Below are positions 35,791 to 47,625 of a stretch of 64,000 nucleotides of DNA, in pieces (the stretch's first letter is position 1; each line of letters opens with the position of its first letter). A program made the translations under genes and the position numbers. Source of the DNA: Ceriagrion tenellum. Its lineage: Eukaryota > Arthropoda > Insecta > Odonata > Coenagrionidae. Below the pieces are notes generated by a model. It was not told the DNA's origin. It ran no database searches and saw only the letters and a list, made by a program, of their open reading frames with translations. The stretch spans positions 80,117,496 to 80,181,495 of the forward strand of contig OY720641.1 of NCBI GenBank assembly GCA_963169105.1, read 5' to 3'.

Positions 35791-37561
35791 CTTGATTAGT
35801 CGCCTCACATCCGTCTCCCCCGTGAGACTAAACCAATGGAGGGCGTCCCTTTCATACTTGTCCATTACCGGAACGTGAACTCCATTTGATTTCCATGAGA
35901 GATGATCAAACATTGGCTCGAGCTGTTTATTCGTCGTGCGATCCGGACAGGCAAAAAAAATTGAAGTGCGAGTGTCCCACATCCGAGTGCAGTCATTGCC
36001 GCCGTCAAGAGAAGCCGGGAAATGGACTTCCACTCCGATAGTAGCATTTGTTCAGTGTGACAGCGGGTAAAATGCGTTGTCATACCACGACTACTTCGCT
36101 TCGTCATCCCCTTAACCAATCCTGAGTTTGATTTAATATCCTGGACCTTTATTACCAACCCACTGACAGATGTTCCTTGATCAATTCTAAATATTAATAA
36201 GACTCCTGCATATGTGTCCGTGGAATTCGGGTGACGTGTATTTTATGTCAAATTAAAATGTTTTAGTATCACGTCCTGTGGTATTACTAGTTTAAATAAT
36301 GCTTAAATGGTGGTCTGGAAAAGGATCTGCGGAAATATATAAGAAGTTATGATGATATGGAACGTATTAAGGGGTGGAAAACTTATGTCGCACAAAAATA
36401 TGAATCGTACGGCCAGGGATTACGGGGCGCAGAGTTTAAAAGCTGTGATGAGTGGATAATTTTAACAAGGCGAAAAATATGAGGCAAATAAATGGAATGG
36501 AAGATAATAGAAAGCATGAGCGAATTGAAAAATAAATAATGCTTGCTAAATCAAATACCGAAGAACGATTATTATGGACTTAGTAAATAGTGCTCATTTC
36601 ATTAAAAAACTTTTTGTGCATTGGTATTATTTGATTGGGTACGGTGGTGATGAGGGCCACAGAGTAGCCATTGAAAGACAGTAGTTCTCTAAATATTTTT
36701 TTACTCGTCTTATTTTCGTTCATTTATTAGTCTTATATTCAATTTTATGTCTTGACCTCTGTACCGATTTCTCCCATTAGCTCAGTGTTTCCGTCATCCA
36801 CATATCCACGGAATCTTGAAGAACAAAATCAATGTCACCTAAACTTCCTCGTTGAAAATTCCCTCTTCCATTCAAAAATCCAGAAAACCATAAAGAAATT
36901 ACCATATGTCTTGCTCTTCAGCAAGATATTGTTCCCTTAATTATATTTCTCGTACCACGGTAAGTTAGTATTTCAATAATTCTTCATTGCCATCCACTAA
37001 GGCTAAGTTTTCAGGTTCAAAATGTGAAGGTTTGCGTAACTTACCGGCCGGGTTTTCCTTTCACTCGTGTGTTGACGAATGAGTTTTGCTCTCCTTGTGG
37101 AATTGCACGTGGACTTCTCATTACCAGTTACCGAGTTGGTGTAATCGCTTTCCTTTTCGAAATTTCCGTATTCAAATCACGGCATTAGCAGAAACTTTTC
37201 ATAATAATAAAAATTTCGATCCTATATTGGTAGATCTGTGGATATCATTTTCAGTGTTGTGCTCCTTTTTATATGATGAGACCATATACTTTCATTGATC
37301 GCATGTGAAATTTCGACGCCGGGTTTCTCTCAACCCCTCCTCTTTTCCGCTAATTTTACCGTTCTATCTGCAGCCATTCCTCTACCCTTCCTTTATCAAT
37401 TCTTCACCTCTTATCCTTTGTCCATCCATCCTCCATTCTTCTTCTCTCCATCATTCATGACTATTTCCACCTTATAACTCTTTATTTCATGATTTAGTCT
37501 CATCAGTTTTCTTTCTTGTGCTGGTATATTGAGGGAACGATTTATACTTTGGTTAACAGCA
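35791..37561. other. Stretch with unassigned frames
   Basis: Two overlapping minus-strand frames at 35773-36158 (86 and 97 codons) show raised GC but no motif I know. A pyrimidine-rich patch lies at 37310-37480. There is no gene call. Confidence 0.4.
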
Positions 37562-37650
37562 GGGTATCTTTTTTATACGCCCTTTATCACCTGATAATTC
37601 CTTGATATTCTCCGTTGACCCGTTTGCAATCATAGTTACCTGGTATACCT
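37562..37650 (+). repeat. About 100-bp dispersed repeat, copy 2
   Basis: This copy matches 35690-35790 (GGTATCTTTTTTATACGCCC, TTTATCACCTGATAA, CCTGGTATACC). Confidence 0.6.
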
Positions 37651-37671
37651 ACTATATGTTCGCAATAGATG

Positions 37672-37728
37672 AATGGTGAGTGTGATAGCAAGAAAAATAC
37701 TAGAAATAGAGGGAGAATGGGAAGAAAT
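37672..37728 (+). repeat. 55-bp direct repeat flanking duplicated segment, left
   Basis: The 55-bp stretch from GAATGGTGAGTGTGATAGCA to AGAATGGGAAGAAA recurs at 38132-38188 with about one difference, immediately on the other side of the segment at 37729-38131. Confidence 0.85.
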
Positions 37729-38131
37729 GTCCACCTCGGCGTGGATTTCACTAGACTCAAGACTCTGGTGCCGCATGAGAGCCTTATCTTGAGTTTCCCA
37801 CTTGATGCAGTCTTAATCATTCTTGTAAAATAAGAGATGATAATTTTGATAAAAAGACCGCATAATTGGACAAGGTATCGGATATACTTCGTCCTTCAGT
37901 TCTTGAACCTATGCGTAATTAGGATGTATAATATCGACAGATTTCCCCTCCAAGCTCAACAAACATACAAAATCGCCTGTATTTGCTTTGCTTAAAATCC
38001 TGGTTAAAGCATAGTTACTGTGTCCTCTATCGCTGCTTCGTTGTTTTCCTTTACATTTTAGAACGAAAGAAAACCTGAAAGAACAATGAAATGGAAACGT
38101 TATTTTAAGTGACTTCGAAAATAATATACTG
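37729..38131. repeat. About 400-bp dispersed repeat, copy 1
   Basis: The segment begins GTCCACCTCGGCGTGGATTT and ends with AATAATATACTG. It recurs at 49822-50226 in the same orientation at roughly 94-95% identity by eye. A minus-strand frame runs through part of it (RGHSNYALTRILSKANTGDF then VCLLSLEGKSVDIIHPNYA and a stop) and is conserved in the other copy. I do not recognise it. It has no poly-A tail, inverted ends or B box. It could be a fragment of a larger transposon or a segmental duplication. Confidence 0.8.
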
Positions 38132-38188
38132 AATGGTGAGTGTGATAGCAAGAAAATTACTAGAAATAGAGGGAGAATGGGAAGAAAC
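38132..38188 (+). repeat. 55-bp direct repeat flanking duplicated segment, right
   Basis: This is the right-hand partner of 37672-37728. The copy of the 400-bp segment at 49.8 kb does not have these flanks. Confidence 0.85.
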
Positions 38189-41100
38189 CCAACGCCATCA
38201 GTGATCTGCTCTTCACAGAAGATGCGATGTGATATATACCATAACACCCCATCCGACGGACGGGGTATTTCTCTTGAAGTATCCTTCACTCAAACTGAAA
38301 TTGAGATAAGGATCGGGGCTCCACTACAATATCTCCGACACCACTGGAATACAAATACCTGTCCTCGGTAACGGAAACTAGTACTCTCGCAGCATCATTG
38401 GTTTGATCCCCTGACGTGAGTTAATTTCCACCTCTCCTGGATAACCATATATGTAGTTATTCACCTTGTCTTTAAATGTTTCATATATTCGTATGCGAGT
38501 TGTCATTGTTTAGATGCAAAAGATTCTCACAAACCCACCCAGCAATTTTTATAAGACACCATAGCTTGAGAATTTTAGATGCAAAAAATGCACTGGGTTC
38601 AATCGCTTATCATAGATAAGAAAATATTAAGGGATCAAGAATGAGGCCAGAAAATATTGGCGAAAAAATTATTATATTTCATGTACGTAAATATGATCTC
38701 ATATTTGTTATAATCTCTAATTCGAGACCAACAATTCGCTTTCCAAACACACTCACCAAATTTTCACCATTATCACTGAAATGTGGGTCACTTTAAGGCC
38801 CAACCACTCTCTTTAATGCTTACTGTCTTACGGAAACCCTGCCATTCACGTCAACTTGTTCATTTATTCTTTCTCCATGGTCGCATTTATACAGAAAATC
38901 TCTCTGTTTTCCTTAAAATTCATATTTCACACTGTCGTTTCTACCGTCCGTTGGTGCGCAACAGTCCACAATCGCATTTCTTCGAAAACCCTCCTTCATT
39001 TGAACAAAGAGGATTCAATGGGACACTAGTTTGTATTTCCACGATAGCTAGTAGTCTTAGATCTTTCATCGAGGATTACTTATACCCCTTGACTGCCGGG
39101 CAGGTTATCTTAATCTCCAGAGTACCGTACTAACCCACCAAAACTAGTTGCACTACGTTCTGCCTCTTGCGCTTGAGCTTGTGGCACAAAAACATAAAGT
39201 ATCCACTTTCATCATTTTAATTTCATTCATCGTTATATTCTCTTTTCCATAAACACCTCTCACACCCTAAGTACTCATTGTCAGGTTTTGATCGCCAAGT
39301 CTACCCCTTGATGTGCCAATCTGATTCATCTTTCACCATGTATTGTTGGCCGCATAGCCGTCTGAGGTTAATCTGTCTGCTAGCAGTAAGGCTCAGCAGA
39401 GTGTGCAAGGTTACCAGCCTTAGTAGCCCATATCTTTGCCATCTAGTAGCTTTCCATGCGAACAATTACGGCGCTCTAATAAATATGTGTGGATCATTTT
39501 TGCCAGTATACTTGAAGAAACACCGAAGCCTATTTGAACCCTAGGCCCGCTTTTACTGGTCTACTTGAGCTACGATCCTATTCTAATAGCTTTTCCTTGA
39601 AAAAATGTTAAAATCTAGCTTACCATTTACCGCGATCCTTAACCTGGAGGTATATATAGTGTACTGACTTTCCGAGACGCATTTTGACGACTTAAAAACA
39701 TTATAAAATACTCCGTAGACTCTGAAATGAGGATTGAATTGAACACCAGAAATATGAGGTTCAATGGATGACTTGCGACATTGATTTTTTTTAGCAATAC
39801 TCGAAAATGTATTGTACTCAGCATGTTCGGTTACTCAACGTATTATTTTAAGACAGAAGTTTAATCCGGTATCTAGTTAATTTTCCTTGAGCACGGGGGC
39901 TGGCTCCTCTTTATACAAATCTTAGAATGAGCAAGTATCCACTTGATTTCCTTTTGTATCTTTTATGAAACTTCGGAGGTGGGCGACAGATTTTTGAAAT
40001 ACGAATTTTCGTCTTGCGAAGCACAGTGGCGGTAATGACGGCAGGCCATTTGGAAAGGTGATCGCGACCGCAGCGCCGTCGTGAACCCTCCGGCATTGTG
40101 TGAATAACCGGACGAGTCTTGAGTTCCAGATCAATAAGCCACAAAATTTTGAATGAGATTGGAATGCACTATCATGAGCGGAATGTCAAGCACAGGCATC
40201 CAAAGCCGGAGTGGGAAGCTGTTGATCAGGGCTTGCCTTAATCCCTATATCCCACCCTCGATAAATCCATAGTTACCCCCACACCCTGTTTCATGATTAT
40301 GTCATATTTCCTCTCTGCATGAAATATTCAATCATTAGCACTTCCCTCACTACCGGATTCGTTAGTTATTTTCAAATGCAAATTTTTCGCTCCTTAGAAA
40401 ATTACTTTATTAGAACGTTCTCTGTTATTCATTCTTAGGTGTGTTGCAAATACTATTAATGCAGTCATTGAGTACTAAACGTGTGGAATCAATTAGCGAC
40501 AAAAGTTTCAGCACATCGTGACTTTTGAATGCTTCATACAGCCATTTGAATTTATTACCTGAAATTGTGATATTTAATTGGTCGGGTTTTGGGCATTAGG
40601 ATTGGTAGGTTTGGGTCTCTTAATCTTCCTCGCCTCAGGTTTCACTGCTAACTTTCCCTGTCAAAGCTATGATTTTATCTTCAATTAATACCTTCATGTC
40701 CATATATCCTCTCCTTCTCCTAGTTGCCTATTCCAAGTTTTCTTTTATCTGCTTCACCTACCGAAATTTCCCTATTATCACCATCCCTTCCCGCACTTCA
40801 GTATATCGTTCACCCTTAAGGCGTCCTGCGTAGATTGTTTCAAAACAAGACACTCCACTACACTTTTCAGTCTTCTGAAGTTTACGCATCCTTGTTTGTA
40901 ATATTTTCCAATTTTCTACGTAGTTAAATATTGTGTCGCTGGTTCCTCCTGTCTCATGTGTCTGACGTTTGTAAATAGAAACAATCCGACCGGTCATCCC
41001 GTTTTGAGGAAGCAAGTCCGAGTTTCCCCACATGATTCGGGGAACTCTTGGATCTTTATCTACTGCTTTGGTGACGATTTTGTGGAGTCTGAGTAAAAAT

Positions 41101-41919
41101 ATTATAGGTTATGCTTTTTTATCAGGTTAGAACAAAATCTGTCGGCATGATGTGAATCAACACATTCAATTTTTTTCTGGCTGCACTACTTTCCTTTTTA
41201 TCTCAAAACCAGCGGGTAAATTTTTTCTCGAATTTCAATACGTGAGTTTACAGTGTTACGTTACGCTAGGTTTAATTTATACATTTTCCTCGTCTTTTAG
41301 TCATAGGATAAGCATTTTCCTGCGTATGCCGTTCTAAATCTTGGACCTTGTCGGCTGAAACAATTCTACAAGATCAATTATATGTTCAGAATGCTCCAAG
41401 GCTCTATTGCCATTTTTGTAACTCTCGTTCTATGGCATGATATAAATTTGAGCTTTGGTGAAATTATGGTTATGAATCTTTACAAACGGTTTTCATCTGT
41501 TTAATCCATCAAGTTACGACTCAGTGAATCCTTTCATTTAGTTGACCACAATATTTATAGTTTTATCGCCCTATTTCTGAATATCGTCAAAGAACTGTAA
41601 TAAATTCGGGTATGGGGAAACAAACAAATCAAAGCTAGAACAACGACCGACTTTATTTACGGATCTTTCTTAATAATTATCTATAAACAATTTGACCATC
41701 GGGACACTTCTACGTAAATTTAAATTGTCCACGTTGACCAACACACACGCGGTCACCAATAAAAATTTTCACACAGCCCTGATCGACGGAATAGGACGTG
41801 AATTCCAACACTTCACCAGAACCCGTCGTAACTCTGGCGACATTCCGCATCCGTTCGCTGATAGTACTCGCAGGCACACGGCGAAGGAGAGGAATCGTTT
41901 GTAAAGCAACGCATGATTC
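38189..41919. other. Long stretch without recognised genes
   Basis: Unassigned frames include 38783-39133 (116 codons, plus), 39278-39544 (88, plus), 39911-40144 (77, minus, with an overlapping 70-codon frame in GC-raised DNA) and 40758-41033 (91, minus). None carries a motif I can name. There are no clear repeats or RNA genes. Confidence 0.4.
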
Positions 41920-42519
41920 TTAAATTGAAACATCGACGGAGTGAGTCCCCGGATCGGGCCAGCACAGCACACGGTGAGGGAGAGAGGGAAAGGAGGTAAG
42001 TGCGGTATCGCTTTGAGATTCATGCCGTAGAGAGAGGGAGAAGTGCCGGGAAATGAAGGCACGGAGAGGAAGTGGTAAGGGTATATTGGGGGGGGGGGCG
42101 AGAGGAAGGGAGGAGGAGGGAGGAGCAGCGGACTGGCCAAACAAGTCGAGTTCCGTGCATGCTTCTCTCATTCTCGAACACACATGAAGGGAGAGAAGAG
42201 AGAGAAGGAGAGGGCAAAGCCTAAACGAAAGGGAGTGAGCAGGGAGCAAGGGAGAGAGAGGTGGGGAGGGAGAGGGGTGTGGCAATGTATTGATTGACCG
42301 TTGAAGGTCGCGGCTACAAGTGTACGCATGTGGGCACGTGTGAGTTTTGCTTGCCTCGCGGCCGCGTTAGTGTGGGTCTGTGTTTAGGCGGCGGTTTTGG
42401 GATTCCGAATGTGAACGCGTGTGGTCCCGAACTGTCCGTGTTTGTGTGCGGAGAGAGTGAGTGGATTGTCCAGACTTGTGGACCCGCTTGCCACTCTTCT
42501 CTACGGCATTCACTCCGAC
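41920..42519. other. Purine-rich, CpG-containing island
   Basis: From 41975 to 42280 the plus strand is almost pure purine (GGGAGAGAGG-type runs and a G9-10 run near 42090). It then becomes CpG-rich mixed sequence to about 42480. Frames of 65-123 codons on the minus strand translate to serine/leucine/proline low complexity and have no motif. Promoter, G-quadruplex or triplex-forming DNA are possibilities. Confidence 0.4.
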
Positions 42520-43258
42520 CCTGTCTTCACTACCTTTTCTCTCTGTATCATTAGAACATCCGTGAATATCGTTTGGTGCTATAATTTACATTTTAAAAAC
42601 TTGTACTTACATTCGTATAGTTTTACATTTTTTCTGATCATAAATAAACTTATATTGAATGATTTTCTAATAACGAAACAGATATACAATAGTGAAATGA
42701 ATGGTGCGAGAGGTAGAGGGAGGCCGAGAAAGTTGTGGTTGAATGTGTTTGAGGAAATTTGTCGGAGGAGGAATATGAGGAGTCTTAAATACAGGAGAGC
42801 GTATATGAAGCAGTAAATGGGGGTAAATGAAGCAAATGAGGTTTGCAAGGATAGGTTAGTATGGAGGAAATTATTGAAGCGGAGTTTGGTTTACAAATTT
42901 TTATTTATGAGTGAAACTTATTGACTCTGCCTATCCCGGAATGGAACCACGTGATTGGTATGCATGTATGTATGTAATTATACTGTCAGCACAATAGTTT
43001 TATTTAGTATCCTAAAAAAACCTTTGGATTGATATGTATGTGATTGGTATGTATGTATGTAAATAAACTTATCATAATTAAAAATGCACCGAAAACGGTT
43101 ATAATATAAAAGTCAGAAATGATATAAAGAAAAAGCGCGAGTAATTCTACCTAATTCTGAGGAGAAAAATGTAATGCTATCGTGTTAAATTATAGATGAA
43201 ACATTACTCTGCTCTCCTGGCTGCTGATAGGGCTGTGGTAGAATGATACACTTGGAAG
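42520..43258 (+). repeat. Tandem duplication, copy A, split by an insertion
   Basis: The two parts 42520-42653 and 43061-43258 together match copy B at 43279-43610, block by block: ACATCCGTGAATA-CGTTTGG, ATTCGTATAG/G, ATAAATAA, GAAAACGGTTAT, ATCGTGTTAAATTAT and CTCTCCTGGCTG. The 407-bp LINE piece at 42654-43060 is absent from copy B. Confidence 0.85.
42654..43060 (+). mobile_element. 5'-truncated LINE insertion with 12-bp target duplication
   Basis: AAATAAACTTAT flanks the insert on both sides (42642-42653 and 43061-43072). The coding part (about 42697-42890) reads GARGRGRPRKLWLNVFEE, then a basic stretch, one stop, then NEANEVCKDRLVWRKLL. This is the G-R-P-R-K ... C-K-D-R-x-x-W-R tail that ends many LINE ORF2 proteins. 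The 3' end is a (GTAT)n-like run, GATTGGTATGTATGTATGTA, duplicated at 42951 and 43038. The 5' end is truncated. Target-site duplication, 5' truncation and a simple-repeat tail together indicate target-primed reverse transcription. The open frame that starts at 42421 is partly unrelated DNA fused by chance. Confidence 0.87.
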
Positions 43259-43278
43259 GAAGAGTGCTCTTTTCCCCA

Positions 43279-43610
43279 TCTTCACTACCTTTTCTCTATG
43301 AGATTACCATTAGAACATCCGTGAATAGCGTTTGGTGCTATAATTTACATTTTTTAAACTTTTACTGATATTCGTATGGTTTAACATTTTTCCGATGATA
43401 AATAATTTTATCACAATTTAAAATGCCACTTATAGCTCTGAAAACGGTTATGATTTTAAATCTAGTAATGAAAATGATGTAGTAGAGAAAAACCCGAGTA
43501 TCCAACCAAATTCTGTTGATTAAAATGCTACGCCATCGTGTTAAATTATGGATAAATCATTACTCTGCCCTCCTGGCTGGTGATAGAACTGTGGTAGAAT
43601 GAAAAAATTG
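43279..43610 (+). repeat. Tandem duplication, copy B (empty site)
   Basis: This is the uninterrupted paralogue of copy A. At the insertion point it reads GATAAATAATTTTATCACAATT, a mutated but continuous version of the target. Confidence 0.85.
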
Positions 43611-45319
43611 GAAACTGCATTTTTTAAACGATGGCGGATATAACTTATATCACCCGGTTGGAAGCTGGAAGAGAGAATACATAATTTCAGTGAAATTTAA
43701 GCCCGTTTCAGCGCGAGTGGGCCCGTTGTTCTACACCTTTTTAGTGGTGATTCTGGCGTAAACGGAAACTGGTTAAGCGATGAAGATATCCAGATATAAT
43801 ACGTCTAATACTTTTAACCTGCCCTCATGCGGTTTTATGCATTTGGTGTACGAAAACATAAGAGCGTAACTACTTCGGTGAATTTATAATTCTTCCCTGC
43901 TTCCATGACCGCAATATCTTGCGTAATGGGAGGATTATTGGCCTGGTACTTCGAAATCGTCCAGCAATCTCGTAATACGATCGTAAGGTAGCTTCTCAGG
44001 AAATACAATCTCCAAAATATGAGGAAATGAGAAACCAACGTATTTTCGTCCCTGAGAACTCTATGAGTTGTTCCTGTAGAAAAAAAAGACTTGGTGTAGC
44101 TTCGCTCCTCCAGTGCTCTTGAAGATATGAACGTCGGCTTGGATCGGTATTACTTTCCCACCCTCCATGCTATGCCTAAATCTGGTAAAATTGCAAATTT
44201 TGGGAATGAGAAGCAGTGTCTGGTTTTGGTGTGGTATTCCTCAAGATTGGAGATTGTAGAGGCTAGAGCACTTGTATCACATTCCGCCGTTTCGGGCACC
44301 AGCAATGTTTTCCTGAGTAATTCCGATCTCTGATTAGTAGTGAGTGTCGGTAATAAAGACAGTGGATGCTAGGCATATCTCGTCATCTTAAGAGTCTTAT
44401 TCTTTCTCTGTTGAGTGGTCTCCGACACAAGAGTCGCTGGCAAGCCTACTTTCATCATCGATTCTATACGATAATATAGGCAGGAGTGCCAGTAAACCTC
44501 GAGAGGAGTCTATTAACAAATATCGCGAGAGTTTTTAGAGTGCTCCCACGTTGATTCGCTAATCAATTAAGGTAGTTTGAGCGAGTTAGTTCCCTAGTCA
44601 TAGTGAATACAATATTCGAATTATACTTTTTAATTTCAGCAGCTGTAGGAAGTATGAATTAAATATTGTATTATTAATGGTGCAATAATTATTATTATTT
44701 GGTATATTTCCGTGAGCCACTGGCCCATGATGCAATTAAAAATTACAATTACAAATTAACATAATAGTTGGGAAAATTAATTACACAACATAACATTTAA
44801 AAAGAAAGAAAAAAAAGCACTTATGAGCAAGAATATGTGTGCGGACGGTTAACAGATGTAACTAATTAAGGTTATGTATTGAATTTCATACAGTAAATCG
44901 TTACAGCTCATTATTCAACCAGAAAAATATATACAGTTACACAATACAAAAAATAGGAAGTTATGAAGGTCATAGATCCAACTTTGACCCGAGGCTGTTG
45001 CATGTTTGTGAAAGAGGGAGGAAGTTGGACTTCCTGGAAAATTTTGAAATTCTATATTATCACAGAGTGCACGGGGAGAGACTACTTAATGACATAATCC
45101 CTTCAACCGCCTCACCCTTGTTCTCTGTGCCCGTACCCTCACCTCCATCCCCGTAGTCCTTGAACCTGGCGTCACCATCTGTTTGTTCCTTCCCTTGCAG
45201 TTTGCCCAACCACCTCTCATTCCCCTCCTTCCCACTCCCCCCTTATTTCAACCACTTCCCCTCTCCTTGAGATGTAGTATATAAGCTGTGCTGTCTTTTG
45301 GGTATTTTTATTCTGTAAT
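43611..45319. other. AT-rich stretch, nothing recognised
   Basis: The frames at 43835-44038 and 44127-44333 have no motif. A pyrimidine-rich patch lies at 45100-45260. No gene is recognised. Confidence 0.45.
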
Positions 45320-45352
45320 CTTGATAATGGCCTGAAAAGGCCGAAACCGGTT
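45320..45352 (+). repeat. Hammerhead-like repeat module
   Basis: CTTGATAATGGCC-TGAAAA-GGCCGAAACCGGTT: a short perfect stem GGCC/GGCC is enclosed by a TGATAA strand and GAAAC, the same layout as the modules at 15614, 19363 and 25151. A direct series of TTGGTGGAAAA-type repeats follows at 45370-45420. It lies just beyond the stop of the LINE frame at 45476. Confidence 0.55.
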
Positions 45353-45475
45353 GATTTATGGTTAAATATATTGGTGGAAAAAACTTTTGGTGGAAAAAAA
45401 TTGGTGGAAAATTGGTGGTGGTGGCAAGTAGTTTCATTCTTAACATGAATAGGAAGTTCAATGATGCATAAATAT

Positions 45476-45841
45476 TTAAGGAAATTGTAAAATCTTGAGC
45501 AGTAAGTTTTTCTCAATCGTTATTACGTGAAGGATCACCCTTTTGCAGTAGCTTATATAATTTTTTTTAAACTGATTAAGAGTTTTGGCGTGTCTTATTT
45601 GAGCACCTAGCGAATTCCAAACTTGAGAGGCGGTTACAACAAAAGATTTATTCAAGTGGGAGGTGCGGTGCTGAGGGCTATGGAGGTCAATGACATGGTT
45701 TCTGGTGGATATGTTGTGCAGCTCTGATTTTCTTACAAACCTGTCATATAGGTAAGGTGGATTACCAGTGGTTGCCAGACGTTGAAAGCCAAAGTTATTA
45801 AAAGATAGATAATAATTATATACGTTAATACGTCTGAAATT
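45476..45841 (-). pseudogene. LINE ORF2 C-terminal fragment, frame unbroken
   Basis: 121 codons are open without a stop, but there is no start codon. The sequence contains LHNISTRNHVIDLHSPQHRT, then SHLNKSFVVTASQVWNSLGA, then IRHAKTLNQFKKNYISYC. This is the classic LINE C-terminal pattern: Y/I-x-T-R-N, a histidine/arginine stretch, K-S-F-x-x-x-x-x-x-x-W-N-S-L, and S/T-L-x-x-F-K. The frame is stopped upstream by TAG at 45842-45844 and ends after LQFP. It is a 5'-truncated non-LTR retrotransposon tail, less decayed than the other LINE scraps here. The downstream hammerhead-like module may belong to the same or a different element. Confidence 0.85.
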
Positions 45842-47330
45842 CTAGGTAATTAAATTAAAATATCTAAATAAGTCTTTTGCTTAACTCAGTTTTTGCGCGC
45901 GGTACGTTTGAAACTCCTTCACAGCGGAAGGTTTTTCATGACCCTGGAAAAAATTACTATGGTGACATCATGATTTATTTTAAGAAATAGATGAGAAATT
46001 ATGCAGACTAAACACTGTTAATTTTTATGGCATCTTGGTTTTAGAAATTCCTCATTTTTAAAAAAGGTCACCTTGGGGTTCATATACGTACCATTTTCCG
46101 TGTAATAGGGCAGGTATTCTTCATCGAAAATCTTGGAAATTACTTCGGTAAGGGGCTGAGATTTGGTTATCTTTGAGAGTGAGATCTATTTCGTTAAAAA
46201 AACAAATTTATTGATTTTCAGGTAAAATAATATTTTGTTCAAACTACCTTTAGAGATGAAGGTTCTAACTACAGCGCTAGTGAAACCGTCGCGTCGTCCA
46301 GGCAGATGAAACTACGCGCGGGCAATCCAAAAACTTTGGTGTTTTCATCGTATGCGTGCGGAAGCCTTGTCAAGAATAGCGTGGATTTTTGGTTATGAAA
46401 ACAACAGAACCGCACTTTTTCACAATTTTTTTGTATAGAATCCACATCGTGCTTCGATGTTTTGTCACCTTTGGGTACAAAACGGTCTTTTATCTGAAAA
46501 TGACACTGTGGGTTGAAACGAGAGGTGCCTTTTACAAGAAAATTTGAGGAAAAGTGGGATATTGTTAATATTATGTCGAACCTCCTTTTTATTAAGCCTG
46601 ATTATGATATGTTGAACTGGATTCTTGCTGTTTGAAAGTTAGATAGGACGTTGAGATGTCGAATCAATAGTATCTTAAGATTAGAATCAACTTATATTGA
46701 ACTTTTGTGCTCATCACTATTCCTTCTCTATCCATACGTTTCCAAGTGAACCAACTAAGCCATCATCTACGGAGTAAATTATCTATGCCATCATTTGTAT
46801 TCCTGAATCACCGACTTGGTCTTAAGCTTCTTTTTCACCGTTGTTTTTGCTAATGCTGGATAGTGTTTTGTGGTGTATTTGTTTCATGGAATCCTCTTCA
46901 TTACATATTCCTCCATCAAGTCACTTTCATTTTTGTTCTTTAGATTTTAATTCTTCCATGATCTTGTCAACCTGCCTCTTCGAGTCTGTATGCCAGTGTT
47001 TAATAACCTTTGGCCCACACCGGCAACCATCGGGATACCTCCAAATGATTTGCGCCAGCTTTCTACAATGATGGAATTTGAAAGCTTTCATTCACTTTTT
47101 CTCGTCTCTAGTTAGCGTTTATGAAGCTCTGCAGAGCCATGATTAGTAAAATCTCTATTCGAAAAAAATATTCGGGAATGAAAATTCTATTTTGGTCTAG
47201 GGAACTCTCTTTGATTTCCTCTTCGGCAGTTTCCGTATCATCCCTCGCCCTGTTGCATGATTTAGCCTCTCTCCGCCATTCAAATTATTCGCCCATCCAA
47301 AAAAAAGTAAAACAAGCCACATGAGTAGTC
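45842..47330. other. Intergenic stretch
   Basis: No gene is recognised. A minus-strand segment at about 46930-47065 gives a coding-like translation (YPDGCRCGPKVIKHW) of unknown family. Confidence 0.4.
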
Positions 47331-47625
47331 GAGCTTGAGTTGAGTCACGGCCAATTGGCCGGTGGGTTTCGCTACCAGCAGAGAGTCCCCTGGCTCAAAT
47401 CCTGTGAGCTGCACACCGATATACTCCCGGTTGCATTCAGACGGTGCGCGTTTTGTGGTTGACGGGGATATCATGCGAAGTAAAAGTGGCTGGTATTCGG
47501 GTAGCATTGCCGACCTCGGCGCTTCCGCATGGCTGATCACAGCCCTTCTCGTAAAGGCAGCACTCCACATTAAATGCCTGAGTGCTGCATTCATGCCCGT
47601 CGATTGAATACATGAACCTAATTCT
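47331..47625. other. GC-raised block with opposed frames, repeat-like
   Basis: An 81-codon plus-strand frame and a 128-codon minus-strand frame share this block. GGCTCAAATCC near 47391 resembles a degenerate pol III B box, and the preceding GGTGGGTTTCGC could be an A-box remnant. A worn tRNA-derived SINE is therefore possible. There is no second copy in this window, so the call is weak. Confidence 0.25.

Noticed and set aside
42421..42816. 131-codon frame read as one gene
   Set aside because: Its 3' third is the LINE tail inserted at 42654. The first part is unrelated host or repeat DNA, so the fusion is accidental.
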